From contig NZ_JQBM01000003.1 of NCBI RefSeq assembly GCF_001437355.1, positions 2,103-61,129 on the forward strand: a stretch of 59,027 nucleotides of DNA, given 5' to 3'. A program made the position numbers and the translations under genes. The number at the start of each line of letters is the position of its first letter. The stretch's first letter is position 1. Below the pieces are notes generated by a model that worked only from the letters and a program-made list of their open reading frames with translations, was not told the origin of the DNA and did not search any database. This document shows positions 39,527-49,257 of the stretch, piece after piece. The DNA is from Weissella viridescens (GTDB taxonomy: Bacteria > Bacillota > Bacilli > Lactobacillales > Lactobacillaceae).

Positions 39527-40471
39527 ATGGCGGAATTTGAACATACAACAGTATTATTGCATGAAGCAATAGATGGATTAGCTGTCAAAGCTGATGGTAC
39601 CTATGTGGATGCAACTTTGGGTGGTGGTGGCCATTCAAAGTTATTGGCAAGCAAACTTAATACGGGGAAATTATATAGCTTTGACCAGGATGTCACGGCC
39701 ATTACATATAATGAAGACCATCTAGCAGAGGAAATCCATGCTGGAAAAGTTGAGTTGGTTCAAACTAATTTCCGTAACTTAGCGCAAGCTTTAGCTGAAC
39801 GAGGTGTCACAGGCATTGATGGGATTGTATATGATCTAGGAGTTTCATCACCACAATTTGATGATGGTCAACGTGGTTTTTCATACAATTATGATGCGCC
39901 ACTAGATATGCGAATGGATCAATCACAAGCGCTTAATGCGCGAACAATCGTAAATGAATGGTCATTTCAAGATTTGATGCGGATTTTTTCACGTTATGGT
40001 GAAGAAAAGTTTTCAAAACAAATCGCGCGCGCTATTGAACGTACACGAGCTGAAGCGCCAATTGAAACAACGTTTGAATTAGTTGAAGTGATTAAATCAG
40101 CAATTCCAGCTCCTGCCCGTCGTAAAGGTGGACATCCTGCTAAGAAAACATTCCAAGCAATTCGGATTGCTGTTAACGATGAACTGGGTGCTGTTGAGGG
40201 TTCATTACAACAAGCATTAGACTTGTTAGAAATTAATGGCCGGATTGCAGTCATTACTTTCCAATCTTTAGAAGATCGTTTAGTAAAAACAATGTTTAGA
40301 GAAAAAACAACATTACCGGAACTGCCTGCAGGCTTACCAGTGATTCCAGAAGAAATGGAACCTGATTTTAAATTAGTTAATCGTAAGCCGATTGTGCCAA
40401 GTACAGTGGAGATGGATGAAAATCATCGGGCCCATTCCGCTAAATTACGCATTATTGAACGCGTGAAATAA
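39527..40471 (+). CDS. rsmH: 16S rRNA (cytosine-1402-N4) methyltransferase
   Basis: A 314-residue SAM methyltransferase (formerly MraW). [13 protein letters not shown], the SAM motif [38 protein letters not shown], the LDMRMDQ stretch and the [19 protein letters not shown] motif are characteristic. It methylates C1402 of 16S rRNA, tuning the decoding site. It is in its usual place between mraZ and ftsL. Confidence 0.96.
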   Translation: MAEFEHTTVLLHEAIDGLAVKADGTYVDATLGGGGHSKLLASKLNTGKLYSFDQDVTAITYNEDHLAEEIHAGKVELVQTNFRNLAQALAERGVTGIDGIVYDLGVSSPQFDDGQRGFSYNYDAPLDMRMDQSQALNARTIVNEWSFQDLMRIFSRYGEEKFSKQIARAIERTRAEAPIETTFELVEVIKSAIPAPARRKGGHPAKKTFQAIRIAVNDELGAVEGSLQQALDLLEINGRIAVITFQSLEDRLVKTMFREKTTLPELPAGLPVIPEEMEPDFKLVNRKPIVPSTVEMDENHRAHSAKLRIIERVK

Positions 40472-40502
40472 AGTCGTGAAATAAAGAAAGGAAATTAAGA
40501 CT

Positions 40503-40877
40503 ATGGCTACACCAAATTATAATCACCAGCCCATTGTTAAACCGACGCCACAAGTACGCCCAAAACGACAACCAAAAAAATCAGTCAAACGTATTCCACT
40601 GGCTCGGCCCAAATGGAACTTTTTAGATCTCACAATGTTAGCAGCAACGATTTTGGTTGCAATTGTGGGTGTCTTTATGGTCATTAATGTTAGTAACCAG
40701 GGAGCTAAAGCTAACAGTCATTTAACACAAGTAACGGCGCAACTTAATCAAACCAAAAATGATAATAATGATCTACGTCAAGAAATTGGCACAGTAACCA
40801 GTAATGATAAGTTGAGTGAAGTTGCTAAAAAAGAAAACCTTACAATGAATAATGACAATGTTAGGAATGTAAAATAA
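40503..40877 (+). CDS. ftsL: Cell division protein FtsL
   Basis: A 124-residue bitopic protein: basic cytoplasmic N-terminus with prolines and lysines (about 1-40), one membrane helix (about 42-62; LTMLAATILVAIVGVFMVI) and an extracellular coiled coil (about 70-115). Sequence identity in this family is low, so the call rests on topology, length and place between rsmH and the class B penicillin-binding protein. It joins FtsQ/DivIB to recruit the septal synthase. Confidence 0.88.
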   Translation: MATPNYNHQPIVKPTPQVRPKRQPKKSVKRIPLARPKWNFLDLTMLAATILVAIVGVFMVINVSNQGAKANSHLTQVTAQLNQTKNDNNDLRQEIGTVTSNDKLSEVAKKENLTMNNDNVRNVK

Positions 40878-40878
40878 G

Positions 40879-43065
40879 ATGGCACAAAAGAAGCGACACG
40901 GAATCTGGAAACAATTGGATAAAAATAGTCGAATAGCTGGCTTAGTTTTGTTAGCTTCAACGATGCTCGTGTTGCTTGTGTTAGGTTATCGGTATGCGCA
41001 CATCGCGGTTACTAAAGATGTCAAAGGTCATCGACTTGATAAAGCGACACAGCAAATTTATCAAAGTCAAAGTATTGACGAAGCTAAAAGAGGCCAAATT
41101 TTTGACGTTAATGGCAATCCCATGGCTGAAAATACGACATCGTATACAGTGGTGGCTGTGCTTGATAAATCGCAGATTGGACCCAACGGTAAAAAGATGT
41201 ACGTAACCCCAAGCCAAGATAAACATGTGAGCGCCGTTCTAGCAAAAGAATTAGGTGGCAAGGCAAGTACATATGAAAAAGCTTTAAAAGACGGACGAAA
41301 GGCCAAACGCGACCAAGTTCAATTTGGCTCATCCGGAAGCCAATTAGATGTCTTAAAGTACAAACAATTAAAGAATAAACGTATTCCAGGGCTAACCTTT
41401 GTTGGTAGTCCAGCCCGGTTCTATCCCAATGGTGTGGCAGCAGCAAATCTGATTGGTTTAGCTGGCAATGTTGAGAATAAGCAGACAGGGTTAACCGAGT
41501 TAAAAGGGAATAGCGGTATCGAAGCTGGTTGGAATAAAAATTTGACTGGTAAGAATGGCATTAAAGCTACGGCAGTTGATGAGAACGATGCTAATCGGGC
41601 AAAATCAAAACCCGCCGTTAATGGTTCGGATGTTTATACGACAATTGATTCAAAGTTGCAGGCACAACTTGAAACACGTATGGACGTACTTAACGATACG
41701 ATGGCGCCAAAATCGGCGCTAGCGGTGGTTATGGATACCCAAAATGGAGATATTGTTGCCTCAACGCAACGACCAAATTATAATGCCACGACGGGCCAAG
41801 GAATTGGTGACTATTGGCAAAATGAATTAACAAATTCATTTGAGCCAGGTTCAGTTATGAAAGGTGTAACTGTAGCTTCTGCTATAGATACGAATAACTG
41901 GAACCCGAATGCTACTTACCGATCAGGAACGTTGAATGTTGACGGTAAAAAGGTGACAGATTGGAATAATGGACGTGGTTGGGGCCAAATTAGTTATGAC
42001 CAAGGTGTTGGATTATCATCCAACGTTGCAATGGCTTTAACTGAGCAACGAATGGGTGCTAAAACATGGCAACGATACATTCGGAATTTTGGTTTCTTGA
42101 AATCAACAAAATCAGGCTTGCCCCAAGAAAATTTGGGCATGATGCAGTTCCGTTATCCATTTGAGCAAGCTAATACGTCCTTTGGACAAGCGATTGCCAC
42201 GACGCCATTACAGATGTTGCAGGCCTATACTGCAATTGCTGGTGATGGAACCATGCTTAAGCCACACGTTGTAAGTAAAATTATTAATCCAAATACACAA
42301 AAAGTTGTCTATGAAGCGAAACGACAAAAGGTCGGACAACCAATCAAGGCAAAAACAGCGGCGGCCACTCGAAAGCAGCTGGAAGCAGTTGTTTATAATG
42401 ATGATGGTCTTGGTCATGATTATGCATTGAAGGGTGTGCGAACGACTGGTAAATCTGGAACTGCTCAAGTTTCGACGGCGTCAGGTTATCAAAACGCACA
42501 AAATCCAACCCAAGAGATTCATTCTTGGATTGGGATGGCACCAGCGGATAAGCCACGATATATGATGTACATTGTGGTTAAGAAACCCCAAAAAGTGCCG
42601 AGTCAAGTGACAAAGCAAATGGCTGGTGTATTCAAGCCGGTCATGACACAGGCTTTGCAGATGGCGAAGGGCGACAATAAAGCTGTAAGTAGCCAAGCGC
42701 AATTGACCCAAGTCCCTGATGTAAAAAATCAGAGCCGCAAACAAGCGGTGGATAAAATTGAACAAGCCCATTTGGAGGCGCTTGTAATGGGGGATGGCGA
42801 CAAGGTTATTGCACAAAGTCCAGCTGCTAAGACGGGGATGTTGAATAAGCAGCGTGTCTTCGTCAATACCGGTAAGAATATCGTTGTACCAGATATGCAT
42901 GGCTGGTCAAAAAATGATGTAATGATTTGGGCTGACTTAGCTAAAATCAAAATCAACAGTAAGGGAAATGGTTTTGTGGCGGCGCAGTCAGTTGAAGGTG
43001 GGACACGTTTGAATGAAGGTGTCCATGAAATGACGATCGAGTTTAAAGAACCAAAGGTAGAATAG
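40879..43065 (+). CDS. ftsI: Penicillin-binding protein 2x-type transpeptidase with PASTA domains
   Basis: A 728-residue class B PBP, the septal transpeptidase (pbpX/PBP2x type). One N-terminal helix (about 20-40), dimerisation domain, then the transpeptidase with SVMK (Ser325 catalytic), SSN (380-382) and KSG (525-527). Two PASTA repeats follow (about 615-725; QVPDVKNQSRKQAVDKIEQ and VVPDMHGWSKNDVMIWADL). It cross-links septal peptidoglycan with FtsW, which is not in the window. It starts one base after ftsL. Confidence 0.95.
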   Translation: MAQKKRHGIWKQLDKNSRIAGLVLLASTMLVLLVLGYRYAHIAVTKDVKGHRLDKATQQIYQSQSIDEAKRGQIFDVNGNPMAENTTSYTVVAVLDKSQIGPNGKKMYVTPSQDKHVSAVLAKELGGKASTYEKALKDGRKAKRDQVQFGSSGSQLDVLKYKQLKNKRIPGLTFVGSPARFYPNGVAAANLIGLAGNVENKQTGLTELKGNSGIEAGWNKNLTGKNGIKATAVDENDANRAKSKPAVNGSDVYTTIDSKLQAQLETRMDVLNDTMAPKSALAVVMDTQNGDIVASTQRPNYNATTGQGIGDYWQNELTNSFEPGSVMKGVTVASAIDTNNWNPNATYRSGTLNVDGKKVTDWNNGRGWGQISYDQGVGLSSNVAMALTEQRMGAKTWQRYIRNFGFLKSTKSGLPQENLGMMQFRYPFEQANTSFGQAIATTPLQMLQAYTAIAGDGTMLKPHVVSKIINPNTQKVVYEAKRQKVGQPIKAKTAAATRKQLEAVVYNDDGLGHDYALKGVRTTGKSGTAQVSTASGYQNAQNPTQEIHSWIGMAPADKPRYMMYIVVKKPQKVPSQVTKQMAGVFKPVMTQALQMAKGDNKAVSSQAQLTQVPDVKNQSRKQAVDKIEQAHLEALVMGDGDKVIAQSPAAKTGMLNKQRVFVNTGKNIVVPDMHGWSKNDVMIWADLAKIKINSKGNGFVAAQSVEGGTRLNEGVHEMTIEFKEPKVE

Positions 43066-43077
43066 AGGAGTAGTTAA

Positions 43078-44070
43078 ATGATGTGGATTGTGTTTGTTGG
43101 CTTGCTAGTTGGTCTAGCAGCAACTGTGTTTGTTGTACCAGCCCTGCGGGACTGGTTTAAGAAAAAGAAAATTGAACAATTGGTGATGCGTTCAGGTGAA
43201 AACGAACCTGATCATGCCGCCAAAGCGGGAACACCGACGATGGGTGGTGCGGGATTTATTGCCGTTGTGATTATCGGTTATGCAATTCTAGGATTCTTTA
43301 TGAAAGCCTATGATGTTACCGCATTGGTAGTTCTATTGGCAATCTTTCTATATGCGGTTGTTGGTGGGTTTGATGATAGTATTAAAATCTTCAATCACCG
43401 CGATGAAGGTTTTCGCTTTTTGCCAAAGTTGAGTGTTGAAATTCTGGCGGCTATCTTAGGTGTTGTGCTTTTGCACATGAGTGGCTTTGAATTTAGCTTG
43501 GCCATGCCATTTGGCTTACCAACTTTGCATAATGCCTTCTTCTATACGATTTTTGTCATCATTTGGCTCGTTGGTTGGTCAAATGCGACAAACTTGACGG
43601 ATGGACTTGATGGTCTTGCAACGGGGTTAGCAATTATCGCCTATGGCTCATACCTTATTATTGCCATGCAACAAGCCAATTCAGGTGTGATGTTACTTGA
43701 TGCGTTGATGATTGGGGCGCTTGTTGGTTTCTTCGTCTTTAATCATTATCCAGCAAGTATTTTCATGGGTGATACTGGTTCGCTTGCTTTAGGGGCTGGG
43801 CTCGCTATGAATGCGATTGTATTACACAAAGAATGGTCAATTTTGTTGATCGGAGTGGTCTTCATGATTGATACCCTTTCAGTTATTATTCAAATTACGT
43901 CATTCCGTTTGACTGGAAAGCGTATTTTCTTGATTACGCCTATTCATCACAGTGTGGAAAAGGGTGGTTTGACTGGAAATGTTGAAAAGCCTTGGAACGA
44001 ATGGCAAGTTGACGCTCTCTTTTGGAGTGTTGGGTTGTTAGGATCCGTACTCTACTTCATTTTGTTTTAA
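43078..44070 (+). CDS. mraY: Phospho-N-acetylmuramoyl-pentapeptide transferase
   Basis: A 330-residue, ten-helix enzyme that makes lipid I from UDP-MurNAc-pentapeptide and undecaprenyl phosphate. AGTPTMGGAGF, FDDSIKIFNHRDEGF, NATNLTDGLDGLATGL, FMGDTGSLALGAGL and the TPIHHSVEKGG motif are signature sites. An AGAGGAG ribosome site fits the ATG at 43078 (a second ATG follows). It lies 12 bases after the PBP gene. Confidence 0.96.
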   Translation: MMWIVFVGLLVGLAATVFVVPALRDWFKKKKIEQLVMRSGENEPDHAAKAGTPTMGGAGFIAVVIIGYAILGFFMKAYDVTALVVLLAIFLYAVVGGFDDSIKIFNHRDEGFRFLPKLSVEILAAILGVVLLHMSGFEFSLAMPFGLPTLHNAFFYTIFVIIWLVGWSNATNLTDGLDGLATGLAIIAYGSYLIIAMQQANSGVMLLDALMIGALVGFFVFNHYPASIFMGDTGSLALGAGLAMNAIVLHKEWSILLIGVVFMIDTLSVIIQITSFRLTGKRIFLITPIHHSVEKGGLTGNVEKPWNEWQVDALFWSVGLLGSVLYFILF

Positions 44071-44085
44071 TTAAAAGTTACGCTA

Positions 44086-44141
44086 GTTGGGAGATCAGCG
44101 CCCAACATACATAAAATTGTAATAAGCAGGTCAGCTTGACC
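44086..44141 (+). repeat. Two small hairpins between mraY and murD
   Basis: GTTGGG/CCCAAC (44086-44106) and GGTCA/TGACC (44129-44141) lie in the only gap of about 100 bases between mraY and murD. No T-run follows either, so they are more likely mRNA structure or processing sites than terminators. Confidence 0.35.
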
Positions 44142-44170
44142 GTCGATTGTGAATTGGAAAGGATAGGTTT

Positions 44171-45523
44171 ATGCGAACGTTAGTGATAGGCTTTGCCCGC
44201 TCAGGTGCTGCGGCAGCAAAATTGTTGTTAGAAGAGGGACAGGATGTGATTGTTTCAGATCCTAAGTTAGATTTTTCGGATCCGAAAGTACAGGCCCTTC
44301 AAACAAAAGGCGTCACATTCACGCAAGACCAAGATGAGCAGTTGCTTGATGGTGTTGACCAAATCATTAAAAATCCCGGAATTCCGTATACCATTCCAAT
44401 TCTGCAAGCAGCGCAAGCGCGAAATATTCCAATCAAGGTTGAAGTGGCGCTGGCCCAACCATACATCGAAGGTGATTGGATTGCGGTGACTGGATCGAAT
44501 GGAAAAACAACTGCGACAGAGATGATTGCAGCCGTCTTACGGACTCAAACGACAGCTGACCACGACGTGCGCGTTGCCGGAAATATTGGGACACCAGTTA
44601 GTGAAATTGCGAAGACTGTTCGACCAACCGATACATTAATTACGGAGCTATCATCCTTTCAACTAATGGGGGTGCCGGATCTGAAACCAAAGATTGCGGT
44701 CATTACAAATATTTATGCGTCACATTTGGATTATCACGGATCACGAGAAGCCTATGTGGCAGCAAAAATGAATATTACTAAAAACCAAACAGCGTCGGAT
44801 TACTTGGTTATGAATTTCGATAAAGCGGAGTGGCGTGACCTTAGTCAACAAAGTAAGGCCCAGATTGTACCGTTTTCGCGCCAAGGAAATAGTACTGCGG
44901 GGGCATATCTTGCGGATGGCTGGTTATACTTTAGAGAAGAAGCTGTTATGCCTGCAAGTGAACTAGGTGTAACAGGTGATCATAATATTGAAAATGCGCT
45001 GATTGCAATTGCGGTTGGTCAATTGGAGCGTGTGCCAATATCAGCAATGCGTAAAGCACTGAGTGAATTTACAGGTGTTAAGCATCGACTTCAAAAAGTT
45101 GGTACTTACTTAGATCGCCTGGTTTATAATGATTCAAAAGCGACAGATATTGAAGCAACAGAAAGTGCCTTGTCTGGATTTAAGCAACCAGTTGTACTAC
45201 TGGCTGGTGGATTGGACCGTGGCGACGACGAAATGCGGCTCTTGCCTGCCTTAAAGGCCCATGTATCACAAATGGTTGTTTTTGGTGAAACTGCTGATAA
45301 GTTAGTAGCGGTTGCAGATGCGGCTAAGCTCCCAGTTGTGAAGACAAAAGACGTTCAAACTGCAGTACCACTTGCTTTTGAAAAGAGTGCACCCGGAGAT
45401 GTTATCTTACTCTCTCCAGCGGCTGCATCGTGGGATCAATACCCAAATTTTGAAACACGTGGTGATTTATTTATTCAAGCAGTTCAAGATTATGCTGCAC
45501 AAACACAAAGTGAGGTAAAATAA
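44171..45523 (+). CDS. murD: UDP-N-acetylmuramoylalanine-D-glutamate ligase
   Basis: A 450-residue Mur ligase that adds D-Glu to UDP-MurNAc-Ala. N-terminal Rossmann start MRTLVIGFARSGAAAAKLL, ATP loop VTGSNGKTTATEMI, the TELSSFQLMG and NIYASHLDYHGS stretches, GVKHRLQKV, YNDSKATD and the LSPAAASWDQYPNFETRGD motif are present. The N-terminus lacks the 5-10 extra residues seen in many homologues but has AAAGGA upstream. Its stop overlaps the murG region by one base. Confidence 0.96.
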   Translation: MRTLVIGFARSGAAAAKLLLEEGQDVIVSDPKLDFSDPKVQALQTKGVTFTQDQDEQLLDGVDQIIKNPGIPYTIPILQAAQARNIPIKVEVALAQPYIEGDWIAVTGSNGKTTATEMIAAVLRTQTTADHDVRVAGNIGTPVSEIAKTVRPTDTLITELSSFQLMGVPDLKPKIAVITNIYASHLDYHGSREAYVAAKMNITKNQTASDYLVMNFDKAEWRDLSQQSKAQIVPFSRQGNSTAGAYLADGWLYFREEAVMPASELGVTGDHNIENALIAIAVGQLERVPISAMRKALSEFTGVKHRLQKVGTYLDRLVYNDSKATDIEATESALSGFKQPVVLLAGGLDRGDDEMRLLPALKAHVSQMVVFGETADKLVAVADAAKLPVVKTKDVQTAVPLAFEKSAPGDVILLSPAAASWDQYPNFETRGDLFIQAVQDYAAQTQSEVK

Positions 45524-46620
45524 TGCGTATTGTTGTATCTGGTGGTGGAACTGGCGGACATATTTATCCTGCCTTAGCGACGGTCAATCGTTTGAAAGAA
45601 CGTGAGCCAAAAACGGAAGTCCTTTATATTGGTGGGGAACGCGGTCTTGAAAAGGATATTGTCCCAAAAGCTGGGATTGACTTTAAGGCTGTTGATGTAC
45701 AAGGTTTTGATCGTGCGATTACATTAAATAATTTTAAAACGGTCTATCTCTTCTTAACGGCAACTAAGAATGCACGCAAGATGTTGAAGGACTTCAAACC
45801 TGATGTCGTTGTTGGTACAGGTGGGTATGTTTCTGGACCCGTGCTTTATGCAGCGCAATTACTAAAAATTCCAACAGTGATTCATGAGCAAAATTCCGTT
45901 GTCGGCGTGACCAATAAGTTTTTAGCTCGAAAAGCCAAGAAAGTCGGCGTTGCGTTTCCGGATGCCATCAAAGCTTTTAAACCTGGCCAAGCTGAGTTAG
46001 TTGGAAACCCACGTGCTCAAGAAGTTGTACAAAGTACGGGTGAATTTGTTTGGGCTGGTTTAGGCTTGAACGCTGACACACCAACGGTACTTGTTTTTGG
46101 TGGATCTCAAGGGGCACCTAAACTTAATGCAGCGATGGTTGACGCAATGTCAGAATACAATCAAGCTGACTATCAGGTTGTATTTGCAACAGGGAAAAAA
46201 CGTTTTGATGACGTGCAAAAGGCGTTAAAGGACCATGCCGTTATGCCCGCTGGAAACGTTGCTGTTGTACCATATATTAGCAATATGCCAGAACTCATGC
46301 CAAAGGTGGATTTGGTCGTTGGACGAGCTGGGGCAACCAGTATTGCGGAACAGACTGCTTTGGGAAAACCAATGGTCTTAATCCCAAGTCCATACGTCAC
46401 TAATGATCATCAAACCAAAAATGCACAAAGTTTGGTTGATGCACAGGCTGCAGATATGGTAACTGAAGATGTTCTAAGCGGGACAACGCTTTACCAGGCT
46501 GTCAATCAAATTATGACGGATGCAACACTTCGTGCTGATATGGCTAAACATTCAAAGCAACTGGGTGTACCAGATGCCGCGGATGAATTCATTAACCTAA
46601 TAGAAAATGTGCTTCAATAA
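45523..46620 (+). CDS. murG: UDP-GlcNAc:lipid I GlcNAc transferase
   Basis: A 365-residue GT-B glycosyltransferase making lipid II. Motifs: SGGGTGGHIYPALA, VVGTGGYVSGPVLYAA, PTVIHEQNSVVGVTNKFLA, VFGGSQGAPKLNAAM, GRAGATSIAEQTALGKPMVLIPSPYVTNDHQ. The start overlaps the end of murD by one base (TAATG), so they are translationally coupled. Confidence 0.96.
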   Translation: MRIVVSGGGTGGHIYPALATVNRLKEREPKTEVLYIGGERGLEKDIVPKAGIDFKAVDVQGFDRAITLNNFKTVYLFLTATKNARKMLKDFKPDVVVGTGGYVSGPVLYAAQLLKIPTVIHEQNSVVGVTNKFLARKAKKVGVAFPDAIKAFKPGQAELVGNPRAQEVVQSTGEFVWAGLGLNADTPTVLVFGGSQGAPKLNAAMVDAMSEYNQADYQVVFATGKKRFDDVQKALKDHAVMPAGNVAVVPYISNMPELMPKVDLVVGRAGATSIAEQTALGKPMVLIPSPYVTNDHQTKNAQSLVDAQAADMVTEDVLSGTTLYQAVNQIMTDATLRADMAKHSKQLGVPDAADEFINLIENVLQ

Positions 46621-46649
46621 TTTATGAGACGTGGGAAAGGGTAGAACAG

Positions 46650-47705
46650 ATGACAACAGATGATCCTAAAAAGCCATCGACGGCTGATATTCAAAAACAT
46701 TTAAATCAGTTAACGGATGGGGCAACTGGATCATCTAGTCAGTCAGATGGGCCAGTTCAACGTCCGAAACGTAAGCCTAAGATACAATCGCCCAGACAAC
46801 ATCCTGACAAAGCGACTAAAAAACCTTCTTTTTGGCAAAAATGGCGTGATAATGTGCAACGTCAACAACGTAAAATCAAGCAACAAGGTTTGGGCAATGT
46901 GATTAACGAAGAACTGCCTGCCGAAATTGATGATGATGAAAGTGTTGATGCCGTCACACTCACGACGCCCAAACGTTTTGATCGTTTGTCACGAAGCCAA
47001 TGGCAAGGGATTGGCGTTATGACATTATTCATATTCTTAGCCCTGGTCATTGGTTGGCTGGTTTCTCCAGCGGCACAGGTCCAACACTATCGGGTGGTGG
47101 GCAATGATGATTTAACAGCAAACCAAGTTTTACAGGCTGCACAATTGCGTGAGCGTCAGTCAACTTTTTTAACAGCTAATGAAAGCAGTTACTTTCAATC
47201 GAAGGCTAAACAGGCTAACCCACAAATTGCATCATTGGCTTTGACGATTAAAAATCCAACTACAATTCAAGTTAAAGTGAAGGAACATCCTAAGGTCGGG
47301 TATATTCAGACGGATTTGGGATACCAAACCTTACTTGATAATGGCGAGGTAATTGGTGAGGCGTCAAAAGAGCGGCCAAGTGATCAATATGCGATTTATG
47401 AAAACTTTCCAACTAATCGAAAAGCCCTTGAAAAAGTCAGTCGCCAAGTTGGTAAGCTGAATGGACCAATTCGACGTTCGATTTCTGACGTCGTATGGGC
47501 ACCAACTAAACTCAATTCTGAACGGTTGATGCTCTTTATGAATGATGGGAATGAAGTTTTGATTAATGCGAGTGATGTAGCTGAAAAATTAAAGTACTAT
47601 CCATCCATTGCCGCGCAAGTTAAAGCAAACCAAAAAAGTGTTGGAAATAAAAAAACAATTATTGATTTACAGGTTGGTGCATATGGGTATCAACAAGACT
47701 TTTAA
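46650..47705 (+). CDS. divIB: Cell division protein DivIB/FtsQ
   Basis: A 351-residue protein with a long, basic cytoplasmic region (about 1-125), one membrane helix (about 130-150; IGVMTLFIFLALVIGWLV), a POTRA domain (VQHYRVVGNDDLTANQVLQA onward) and the beta domain of FtsQ. The N-terminal part is longer than in Bacillus, as in other lactic acid bacteria. With FtsL it links early and late division proteins. It follows murG by 30 bases. Confidence 0.92.
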   Translation: MTTDDPKKPSTADIQKHLNQLTDGATGSSSQSDGPVQRPKRKPKIQSPRQHPDKATKKPSFWQKWRDNVQRQQRKIKQQGLGNVINEELPAEIDDDESVDAVTLTTPKRFDRLSRSQWQGIGVMTLFIFLALVIGWLVSPAAQVQHYRVVGNDDLTANQVLQAAQLRERQSTFLTANESSYFQSKAKQANPQIASLALTIKNPTTIQVKVKEHPKVGYIQTDLGYQTLLDNGEVIGEASKERPSDQYAIYENFPTNRKALEKVSRQVGKLNGPIRRSISDVVWAPTKLNSERLMLFMNDGNEVLINASDVAEKLKYYPSIAAQVKANQKSVGNKKTIIDLQVGAYGYQQDF

Positions 47706-47761
47706 CATTTGCATGAAATTGAACAAATTTAGTTTGAAAAGTAGAAGAAAGACCCCAAGTA

Positions 47762-47770
47762 TGGTATTCT
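47762..47770 (+). promoter_or_regulatory. Possible extended -10 promoter for ftsA-ftsZ
   Basis: TGG-TATTCT lies 58 bases before ftsA, with no clear -35. The 123-base gap here would allow separate expression of the ftsAZ pair. Confidence 0.35.
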
Positions 47771-47828
47771 TTTAAGGAAATGTTTATATATTTTAATGAC
47801 TTTTAATTTCAGTCGAAGGAGGAAACAT

Positions 47829-49232
47829 ATGGCCAATCATGGATTAATTGTTGGTTTGGATATTGGAACCAATACTGTTAAAGCATTGGCAGCTGATGTT
47901 CGCAATCAGCAAGCGAATATAATCGCAGTTGGTCGTTCAGTTTCACACGGCGTCAAAAAGGGCGTTGTTGTTGACATTGATGCGACAGCAACTGATATTC
48001 GGCAAGCAATGGCACAAATTAATGAGCAAGCTGGACAAACGATTACCGAAGTTGTTGCAGCATTACCAGCTGAAAATATTCAAATTAGCCGACTAAATGG
48101 ACAAATTACAGTCCAAGACTCACAACATATTTCATATCAAGATGTTGAGGCTGTCGTACATGAAATCATCAAAGGCCAAGTCGCTGCCGATCGAGAAGTT
48201 ATCGATTTGGTACCACTTGATTTTGTTGTTGATGATTTTGATGGGATTCAAGACCCAAACGACATGGTTGGTATGCGGTTAGCCATGAACGCAATTGCTT
48301 ACACGGCGCCCAAGCATATTTTGGGTAATCTAAAAATGGCAATTGCAAAGGCTGGATTAAACCTCCGCGACTGCGTCTTAACACCTTTAGCAACCAGTAA
48401 GACGGTCTTATCTGAAGCAGAACAAGAATTTGGTAGTATTCTTTTGGATATGGGTGCCGGACAAACCACGGCTTCTGTTGTCCAAGGGAACCAAATTAAG
48501 TTTATTTCGTCATTTCCAGCAGGTGGCGATAATATTACGCGAGATATTAGCAACGTGTTATCAATTGGTGGTTATGAAGCTGAGATGCTTAAACTTGATT
48601 CTGGCGTGGCGCTAACGCGCTTAGCGGATGGACAAGAAAAGTTGGTGATTCAACGTGTTGGACAAACTGAACCTGAAGAAATTACACAAAAATATCTAGC
48701 GGAAGTCATTGAGGCTCGCGTTGACCAAATTTTGGGTAAGTTAGGTGAAAAGTTAAAGATGGTGAATGCCCAGCAACTTCCAGGTGGGGTAACACTCATT
48801 GGTGGTACGGCTGCATTAAGTGGTATGCCAGACGCTGTGGAAGCGAGTTTGGGTGTTAAAACCAAAAGTTTCGCGCCCAATGATATTGGGCTACATCATC
48901 CTGGCTTTGCCAATGCTTGGGCAGTTATTCAGTCGGCAGCCCAACAATTACCAATTCAATTGGTCGTCAAGCAAGCTTTGTATGGGCTAACCATTCAAGG
49001 TCTTGGACAAACAGCTGTAGAAACACAAACGGCTAATCCAAGAGTCGCCAAGGCAGCGCCAGTTTCTGAAACCTATGCGTCAGTTCAAAAGCGACCACAG
49101 CCTGTCCGTCCAGTCGAAGATGGTACAGATTTGGATGCTGAGATAAGTCATGAAGATGAAGTTGTAAATACACGTGATTCAGATAAGAAATCATCAAGAA
49201 TTGGTGAATTCTTTCGTGAATTCTTTGAATAG
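47829..49232 (+). CDS. ftsA: Cell division protein FtsA
   Basis: A 467-residue actin-like protein that tethers FtsZ to the membrane. The N-terminal GLIVGLDIGTNTVKALAADV, the SHGVKKGVVVDIDATATDI domain 1C start, LDMGAGQTTASVVQGNQIKF and LIGGTAALSGMPDAVE are conserved. The C-terminus ends with the amphipathic IGEFFREFFE membrane-targeting helix. The ATG at 47829 has AAGGAGG eight bases upstream; an in-frame start 11 codons earlier has no ribosome site. Confidence 0.96.
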   Translation: MANHGLIVGLDIGTNTVKALAADVRNQQANIIAVGRSVSHGVKKGVVVDIDATATDIRQAMAQINEQAGQTITEVVAALPAENIQISRLNGQITVQDSQHISYQDVEAVVHEIIKGQVAADREVIDLVPLDFVVDDFDGIQDPNDMVGMRLAMNAIAYTAPKHILGNLKMAIAKAGLNLRDCVLTPLATSKTVLSEAEQEFGSILLDMGAGQTTASVVQGNQIKFISSFPAGGDNITRDISNVLSIGGYEAEMLKLDSGVALTRLADGQEKLVIQRVGQTEPEEITQKYLAEVIEARVDQILGKLGEKLKMVNAQQLPGGVTLIGGTAALSGMPDAVEASLGVKTKSFAPNDIGLHHPGFANAWAVIQSAAQQLPIQLVVKQALYGLTIQGLGQTAVETQTANPRVAKAAPVSETYASVQKRPQPVRPVEDGTDLDAEISHEDEVVNTRDSDKKSSRIGEFFREFFE

Positions 49233-49257
49233 ATACTAGCAATACAAGGAGCTCAAT

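Noticed and set aside
42481..42900. A 139-codon frame on the minus strand inside the penicillin-binding protein gene
   Set aside because: Antisense shadow: no ribosome site, composition unlike a real protein, and the plus-strand gene is certain.
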